This document shows positions 57,426 through 64,000 of a stretch of 64,000 bases of DNA, one piece after another. The notes under the pieces were generated by a model. The model was not told the origin of the DNA. It was given only the letters and a program-made list of their open reading frames with translations, and did not search any database. The stretch is from Ambrosia x helenae (lineage: Eukaryota; Streptophyta; Magnoliopsida; Asterales; Asteraceae). Both the position numbers and the translations under genes were made by a program. The DNA lies in NCBI GenBank assembly GCA_030844895.1, contig CM061227.1:73162593-73226592 (forward strand), written 5' to 3'. Position 1 is the first letter of the stretch. Every line of letters starts with the position of its first letter.

Positions 57426-58358
57426 TAGTAAAAAATAAATAGTAGTGAAAATTGATGAGCCGATCGTCACGGGTCATGCAAAAACCTAAATAACCTAGGT
57501 AGCTAGGGTAAGTAGGGTATCGAATTCAAGGAGCATGTGGTTAGCGTCGCACTAGTTGTTTGTCAAAGTCAATTATGAAGATATAGTTTTGTTATGAAGC
57601 TTGCTAGTTTATATTTTTCTTGATTTTATAGGAATGGTTGAATAATAACAATAATATTTAAACTAAGAACAGTAATAAAGATAACAATCACTCCCGGGTT
57701 CGGACATGTAAGTAACTAGGATTTCTAAGTTTAATATGATAGGTTTTCATTGCAAGAAACACTAGGAAAGAGAATCAAGACTTAGGCATCAACAAATGGC
57801 ATCGAGGCCCTAAGTATGCTTCTTTATCTAGTTCACCAAATCCTATATGTCAAGTTAAGGCATAAATGACAGAATTCATCTCTATGGTTTACGCATACAG
57901 GAACATACACAAGATCCAACCCAACATCAGAATTTAATTGACGGAATTCATTCCTATGGCTCATGTACAACATAAACATCCACAAAGTTCAACCGAATAT
58001 CACGACAATTAATCACGACAATTATTTCTTACAATAAACGTCACGAACACAATCATTATAAAAACATACAAATCCAGAAACTTACAATCCTTCACCCGGA
58101 AGTGAAGGGGAACTTAACCAAACATGGTTTTTTGAAGCTTGAATGATGTTATTATTCTTCCCCAAGAAGCCTAAAAGGTACTTACTGGCTACTCCTCCCG
58201 AACTTCCTGTCATCAATTCCTTCTTGACCCGCCAAACTTGCGTCCCTTCCCATATTTCTTGCTGTCCAAAATAATTCCTTAATAATAATAATGATCCCTC
58301 CTTAATTGTTCCTTTTAATTGTCATCATCCCAAAAAAAAAAAAAAAATCTTCCAATTA
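57426..58358. other. Intergenic, nothing recognised
   Basis: No ORF of note. AATTCAT-C-TATGG-type phrases occur twice (57875-57895, 57950-57962). An A run lies at 58331-58347. Confidence 0.5.
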
Positions 58359-58630
58359 TGTGACATCCGTCACTTTTCCTTTTTATTTTTATAAATAATA
58401 ATAATAATAATAATAATAATATTAATAATAATAATAAAATTTCAGATTATATATAAATATATATTTATATACACACTCACTTGAAACTTTAGCCCAACAA
58501 CATACCCCAAACAAACCAAGCCAAACCCACCTTGCTCCTATTATTTTCGGAGCCCAAACCCCATCTCCTTTTTCTGATTTTCGAGCCCAGATGCACAGGC
58601 CCAGGCCCAAACTCTCCTCTTTCCCTTATC

Positions 58631-58731
58631 TGATTAAAAAGAAAGAAAAAAAAAGGGGTTCTGCCGGGACTCGAACCCGGGCAGAAGCTGTAGACACACA
58701 CACCAACAACCACTAGACCATGGAACATCTT
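58631..58731 (-). mobile_element. tRNA-derived SINE head (minus)
   Basis: On the minus strand box A TGGTCTAGTGG (58720-58710) and box B GGTTCGAGTCC (58677-58667), then a pyrimidine tail (CCCCTTTTTTTTTCTTTC) to 58631. The spacing fits a Pol III internal promoter, but the acceptor stem does not pair, so not a tRNA gene. Confidence 0.65.
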
Positions 58732-59003
58732 GTGTAAGATAATAGAACCTGTAACCATTTATTACCTTTTAAAAACAAACCAGTTCCTCTTCCTTGTTAT
58801 CTGCTTGGTTATGCGATGAAGGGCAAAACAAAATAAGAAACATTCAACTAGCTTGACTAACAACTGATGATTATTATGATTTTCGCCCAGGTCCACACGT
58901 GAGTCACGCATCTTTGACTATTAATTAATGCGTTAATTATGATCTAATTATCCTAATTTGCGCAACCATTCAACCTTTCCAAACAAGCTTGCATCAAATC
59001 ATC

Positions 59004-59010
59004 TATAAAA
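59004..59010 (+). promoter_or_regulatory. TATA box in the gypsy LTR
   Basis: TATAAAA preceded by CATC in otherwise mixed sequence; would start transcription around 59035-59045 and place the U3/R boundary there. Confidence 0.6.
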
Positions 59011-59354
59011 GCGTTTTTAACACAATTAAATCTACACACAACCACATATAGGTGCGACTAACACAAACCATTCCCCAATTATTTCTAAAACTCTCTGCAT
59101 TTCACGATTTGAAGCATTTCTTATACGGGTTTGACTTTTGGTTTGACCGAGCTATACGTACGATTTCATTAGTGTAAGTCGTTTTTCTTTGATGGGTTTT
59201 GTTCATCGGCCATCAACAAACAATAACCCTATGATTAATCGGGTTATTGTTTGTTGGATTGGTGTATTGGTAATCTAGGGCTCGAAATCATTAGAATTGG
59301 GGAAGAACATCATTCTGAAACGTGTATATAATTATAACATACAGAAACCAAACA

Positions 59355-59460
59355 CAACCACTGATCTAGATCAAGTGGTTGTGTCTGGTGCTTGTGAGCC
59401 GGACACCACAGGGTCGAATCCCATCAGCAGCATCTTTGTTTCTTTTCTTTCTTTTTGCTT
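59355..59460 (+). mobile_element. tRNA-derived SINE head (plus)
   Basis: Box A-like TAGATCAAGTGG (59367-59378), box B GGGTCGAATCCC (59411-59422), then a pyrimidine tail TTTGTTTCTTTTCTTTC. Opposite orientation to the one at 58631-58731 and with the same tail style. Confidence 0.6.
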
Positions 59461-60456
59461 ACAAAACTTTACATATATATATATATATATCATTTATGCC
59501 TTATAAATTCATTTAAAAAATACTAAAACATTTTTAAAAATTCTACAAAAATTATCTTGTATTAATCTGATGATAAAGTTCATCACCCAATTTTTAGTTT
59601 TTCAAAAATAATTTATTTAATATATATTATAAATATTACAAATTTATTTATTTAAAATTATAAAATTCAATAAAAATATCTAAACGATTTTATAAAATCT
59701 CACAAAAATTATTCTAAACTTGTATATCCTTAAACATTTCAGAAATTATTTTTATTTCTGAAAAAACCGTTCATTTTGTATTTTTATTTAATTTTTGTTA
59801 GTTTTAATCATAAATAATTCATAATAAATTCATTTTACAATATTTTTGTACCAAAATTTTACATAAATTATTTCTATCCATTTAGAACAGAAATACAATT
59901 TTTAATATAAGAATTCTTTAATTTTAATATTTTTAGATATTAAAATCATATTTTGACAATTTGAAATAAATAGATTAAATATTCTATTTTCAAGAAAATA
60001 ATTTTATAAAAATTATTTTCATACTAAAGACTTTATTTTATGACCATCTTTAACTTAAAATTTACAAAAAGACTTTTACTCATTTATTTATTAAATTTCT
60101 TATATTTAATAAACAATTTGTTTATTAATCAAATAAACGCTTATCCCCAATTCGAAGCCCTAGAAAATACTTATAGACTTAGACTTATTTGTTACATTAT
60201 ACATAGGGTGATACTTGGCAACGTTGGATTATACATATTCAATTACACAAGACTTATCACCTTGCTAAGGTGAGTATTACTTATCCCCTTTTTCCGCTTT
60301 TACAACTTTTGGGGTGATTCATGCACAAGTATACAAAACTTTCGTATTCATTTACACATACATTTTATTCATTTACAATTCATATACGTGTCTTGTTTAT
60401 CTTTGTGCTTATGCTTGGACATGAACGTAGCTTACATACAAAATCATACTTTTAGA

Positions 60457-60565
60457 CATAACTTATGTTATGGTGCTCTTTACACTCAGACGTAACTTAT
60501 GTTACGGTGCTCATTTAGACGTAACTTATGTTACGGTGCTCATTTAGACATAACTTTGTGTTATG
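60457..60565 (+). repeat. Array of four hairpin units in the gypsy LTR
   Basis: Cores CATAAC-TTAT-GTTATG (60457), CGTAAC-TTAT-GTTACG (60491), the same again (60520), and CATAAC-TTTGT-GTTATG (60549), each followed by GTGCTC and preceded by AGA. Spacing 34, 29, 29 nt. A-T and G-C versions of the second stem pair swap together. Confidence 0.8.
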
Positions 60566-60994
60566 GTGCTCTTTTAGACTCACACGTGTTGAGGTGCTCA
60601 TTATCAATTTCATTGTACAACTTTACATGTGATCTTTGTCTTGTTTGGTTACTTGCGTGTTTACATAATGCCTTGGTGATACTAGACACATGAATTGTAC
60701 TACCTTTCAAAACTTATACTATATGTACAAAACTAAGTAGTACTCACCAACATCATATGTTGACAAAATTATTTTCGTGCATGTTTCAGGATAAGCTGCT
60801 TGACGCTTCACATAGGACTTTGGACTTAGATTAAATCAATCAATTATCTTTATTATTGTTGTCTTGTATTTAATTTCACATGTTGTAAAACAATATTCAA
60901 TAATCATATATTTACATTTTAGTACCATGAGCTTTTGAACAATCGTCACTACGTGGCACCTCGATGATTCCGCCATCGGTTGGGGTGTTACAGA

Positions 60995-61008
60995 TTGGTA
61001 TCAGAGCC
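60995..61008 (+). other. Primer binding site of the gag-only gypsy element
   Basis: TTGGTATCAGAGCC two bases after the LTR edge, complementary to initiator Met tRNA. Confidence 0.9.
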
Positions 61009-61689
61009 ATGGTTATAGGGAACTAGGTTATTAGATAAAATGGCCTAGACTATAACGAACTCCAACTTTCATGCATAATATCTCCTGAATTGCCTTACCC
61101 TCATTCCCTCTACTTTCCTTCTTCTATCTTTCTCTTCTCATCCTCATCTTTCATCATAGTGCATAGAGATGATGTCCTACAGGGAGTGGAAAGTTTACAT
61201 CAATCATGGAACGGGAGCAGTACCTTTCTTGAAGACACTCTTAGACATAATACCTACTCTTATTTTGCCCCTTCAAAGTTGTTGAGCTTTAATGAGTGTG
61301 ATAGAACACGTGCAATCTGGAAGGGTGGACGCCTGTACACTGGGGTTTCTGGCATAGGCAAGCATAGCGCATAAATCCATTTACGGACCTGTTATGCTTA
61401 CCTGGGGATTCCTGGAGTGAGTGTCCAATTATAGGCTAAAGCATGTCTTCTTTGATCACCATTGGGTTCAATTCCTTTGAAAAGTCAACGTTCTTGATGG
61501 GCTTTACAACTAGACAAGGGCACTCCAAGCATCTTATGCAAGCTATCAATAACACCCTCTTGTTTCATATACAATATTTTGTATTTCATGATCTTCATAT
61601 ATTGCTTACAAGTTCATACTACATAATCATCTGTACGGTTATACATTTACATTTTCTAATTTCATGATTATTCATTGACTACCTCATAG
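61009..61689 (+). other. Untranslated leader between PBS and gag
   Basis: About 680 bp. A 94-codon open stretch (61090-61374) has no recognisable domain and is probably not a gene. Confidence 0.55.
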
Positions 61690-62871
61690 ATGTCTGCTCG
61701 CCGCATGCTCCGTGATGCCAGCCAACGCCCTGTTCATGCTTCTGGACGACGTTCTGATCGTCGCCTCGCATCTTTAGTCGCCGAGCAAATTGCTGCAGTG
61801 ATCCCAAACCTTGTCAGTGAGATAACCCAGAATAGTAACAATGCCAACACAGGGAGTACAACTCAATTTCGGTGCACTTTCAAACACTTTAACTCCTGCA
61901 ACCCCACAAAATTCCCTGGTGAGGAGGGTGCTACTGGCCTCCTCCAATGGTTTGAAAGCATGGAGAGCACCTTTGTGAACAGTGAATGTCCTGATGAACT
62001 CCGCGTTCGCTATGCTACTAGTGTCCTTCAAAAGGGGGCGCTAACCTGGTGGAATGGCGAAAAGCGCAATCGAGGAGCTGATGTTGCTTTATCTTTATCT
62101 TGGGCTGAAGTTAAGGAACTCATGATCGCCAAATTCTGCCCTAGGAACGAAATCAGGAAACTGGAGGAAGAGTTCCATGGACTGAAACAATACAGTGGTG
62201 AGAATCTTGCGTATAATACTCGATATCACGAACTTAGCATACTGGTTCCACACATGGTTACCCCAGTCTCTCGAGCAATCGAAAAATATATCGAGGGATT
62301 ACCAGACCTGATTCAAGACGTTGTCACTGGAGGCAAAGCCACTACGGTAGAAGAAGCCATCCAGCTTGCAGCCACTTTAACAGACAAACACGTAAGGAAA
62401 GGGAACTTGGTTAGGAAGGGCACCAAGACGTCTACTGAGAAAACCACCAATGCTGTTGAACAATCTAAGACTGTCTTAGCAAAGGCCGCCACTACTGCTT
62501 CGAACTCTAAGAAACGAATGGGCAATGATCAGAACTATTTTGTTGTTGATCCTATGACTCAACCCCCTATCAAGAAAGCCTACACGGGAATCCATCCTCA
62601 ATGCAACACTTGCAAGTATCATCACCCTGCAAGTCTTCCATGTCGTCAATGCACTAGATGTGGAAGGTTTGGACACTTTGTCACCACTTGTCGTGTAATG
62701 GATAGAGCACAGGGTAATCATCAAATAGCTGCCCAGGAACCACTGGCGATTACTAACGGTCGGGCATGTTATCATTGTAGAGACCCTAACCACATGCGAC
62801 CTCAATGCCCTAAATTGAATAATGTAAACCTAGTGGCACATGGACGAGCTTTCAATATCAATATCAACTAA
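61690..62871 (+). CDS. gypsy gag (393 aa), intact, Tekay-like
   Basis: Full gag: capsid region with FRCTFKHFNSCNPTKFPGEE, GLLQWFESMESTF, ALTWWNGEKRN, FCPRNEIRKLEEEFH; basic linker at about 235-290; then CNTCKYHHPASLPC (about 305), CTRCGRFGHFVTTC (321-334) and CYHCRDPNHMRPQC (360-373). Homologous to the gag at 13911/2169-1096. It ends GRAFNININ-stop, just past the point where the related element goes straight on into protease (GRAFEMKAGD). A short tail ADGQDDVNPTG follows the stop in the same frame and then similarity ends. No lesion inside the ORF. Confidence 0.9.
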   Translation: MSARRMLRDASQRPVHASGRRSDRRLASLVAEQIAAVIPNLVSEITQNSNNANTGSTTQFRCTFKHFNSCNPTKFPGEEGATGLLQWFESMESTFVNSECPDELRVRYATSVLQKGALTWWNGEKRNRGADVALSLSWAEVKELMIAKFCPRNEIRKLEEEFHGLKQYSGENLAYNTRYHELSILVPHMVTPVSRAIEKYIEGLPDLIQDVVTGGKATTVEEAIQLAATLTDKHVRKGNLVRKGTKTSTEKTTNAVEQSKTVLAKAATTASNSKKRMGNDQNYFVVDPMTQPPIKKAYTGIHPQCNTCKYHHPASLPCRQCTRCGRFGHFVTTCRVMDRAQGNHQIAAQEPLAITNGRACYHCRDPNHMRPQCPKLNNVNLVAHGRAFNININ

Positions 62872-64000
62872 GCAGATGGTCAGGATGACGTTAATCCCAC
62901 GGGTTAAGCTATGGATGAAATCTCCCTAAGACTCGAGAATCCAATACTTGTGTTTTCATTTTCTTGATCCCATTATCATTTTGTACCCAATTTTGTCGCA
63001 CTCATTAGCATATGACATCTAGAGATTTCCTTGCATACTATTATGTACGAACACAGATTGGGAATTTATCATATTGGTTACGTTTATTTTAATCGTACAC
63101 TTACATTTATTTGAAACGTTTGGACTTGATACTTGATCTTACAGAGCTTTTCTAAGAAAACATCATGGTTTGATATATGAAACTTAATTTTTCCCTTAAT
63201 CTGATTACCCATTGAACATTTAATTATTCATGGTACTCGTAAACTATTTCTATAGGCCATTAAGATAACACTTACACTTAATGGTTGTAGTACCTACAAA
63301 CTTGCTTGCATGTGTGTATTATCCACGCAACTCAGATAAACATTTCATTTAAAGGGCTCATCGGACGAGTGGTAGCCCATACTTAGATACTGTTTGTTAT
63401 GCTTACAAGTCGTTGCAAACCAATGCAATTGACCTCATTATTACATAGCCTCATTTCCTTGATAAACGTGTTGTTGTGTCATCTTCTTGTGAAACTTAAT
63501 TGCTTTAATGTGTGTTAGATTAGGATCATAGAAGGACATAAAACCCTAATGTAAGGTAAATTGATGATTCCGGTCCGGAACGTAATCATGAATTTACAGG
63601 TACGTTAGGGTAGTGTGAAATTCTATTAGAGTTTTTGGTAGGCGTCCAGTACGTTTTCAAGGTATCAAAGGTGTGGTGGGTTAGCTGCGGTACACCCTGT
63701 ATACAAACACTAATGATGCATTGAAAGTGAGACTGGAAGTCGGACCAGGAACAAACTCTGTTTACTTGGTAGTTCAATTAGTCTTTCTATAGTCAATCAA
63801 CTTGTACATTCATTTTAGGATTCCTAAAACTTGAAGTTTAGTGTTACTAGATTCCAATCCTTAACTCACACCTACCAAACCTCTTACCCAAATCATTCGA
63901 AGCATTGTACTCTGTTACCTATAAACTCACGGCATGCCTTAACTAAAATTTTTCCAAACCACAGTTATCTTAAATTTTACCCTAACATCCATAACCCTAT
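62872..64000 (+). other. Non-coding sequence after gag in the gypsy element
   Basis: 1.1 kb to the window edge with no protease, RT, RNase H or integrase similarity in any frame and no LTR. Either the interior of a gag-only element or sequence beyond a pol deletion. Confidence 0.6.

Larger units (their letters stand above)
58359..60992 (+). repeat. 5' LTR of the gag-only gypsy element
   Basis: The right edge is firm: GGGGTGTTACA ends at 60992 next to a PBS. The left edge is my best guess at TGTGACATCC (58359), which mirrors the right edge at 8 of 10 bases. Contains (TAA)n at 58391-58436, a TATA box at 59004, two tRNA-like segments, the shared module at 60264-60330, and four covarying hairpins at 60457-60565. 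Confidence 0.6.

Noticed and set aside
58631..58731. Functional tRNA gene (Glu-like) on the minus strand
   Set aside because: Boxes A and B fit, but the acceptor and anticodon stems do not pair; the pyrimidine tail indicates a SINE.
61090..61374. 94-codon ORF in the gypsy leader as an accessory gene
   Set aside because: Starts hydrophobic and low-complexity, no match to the leader ORF of the other gypsy element, no domain. Kept only as part of the leader.

Overview
This is a 64 kb window of eukaryotic (plant nuclear) DNA: AT-rich, with one spliced plant gene in a dense bed of transposable elements. The retroelement proteins (SIRE-type copia with an extra 3' ORF, Tekay/Del-type gypsy with 2-3 kb LTRs, Tat-type gypsy with two RNase H domains) and the plastid-type protein of the host gene point to a eudicot; the retroelement flavour is what I would expect of Asteraceae, but that is inference. 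No bacterial-style systems, CRISPR arrays or operons are present.

Region 1-34.4 kb is a three-level nest, almost all on the minus strand. The oldest layer is a decayed Tat-lineage gypsy element (20949-24821 and 33596-34392). A non-autonomous, coding-free LTR element (24822-33595; LTRs about 2.3 kb and about 1% different; TSD ACCGC) split its body. A Tekay-like gypsy element whose 5' LTR is 17647-20948 abuts its 3' side and runs off the left edge. That Tekay element was hit twice more: by a solo LTR (14773-17364, TSD AGACA) inside an unusual ORF upstream of gag, and by a young SIRE-type copia element (2170-13882; 715-bp LTRs with three differences seen; TSD GGTAA) inside gag.

Region 34.4-42.4 kb is debris: a 490-bp inverted repeat made of LTR sequence, a Cassandra TRIM carrying 5S-rRNA-like sequence in both LTRs and possibly part of a tandem array, the 3' end of another gypsy element, a second truncated SIRE-type copia element, a near-perfect 135-bp-arm foldback, and an old nuclear plastid insertion carrying ycf3 exon 1, intron 1, exon 2 and part of intron 2.

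Region 42.4-54.0 kb holds the one intact host gene: a ten-exon minus-strand gene for a 725-residue 1-deoxy-D-xylulose-5-phosphate synthase-like protein of the divergent DXS3/DXL group. All splice phases close. Several thiamine-diphosphate/active-site signatures of true DXS are replaced. Four small hAT-type elements and one 328-bp MITE lie in its introns.

Region 54.0-64.0 kb has a non-autonomous Helitron with a 534-bp direct tandem duplication of its 5' part, the 3' terminus of a second Helitron with helicase remnant, two tRNA-like SINE heads in opposite orientation, and the 5' part of a plus-strand gypsy element (LTR, PBS, intact 393-aa gag) whose pol appears to be missing, i.e. a gag-only (TR-GAG-like) element.

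The most unexpected structure is that several unrelated gypsy-type elements carry small arrays of 5-7-bp hairpins whose units differ by compensated base-pair changes, and that five LTRs share a GTGAGT / C-run-T-run / GGGG module.
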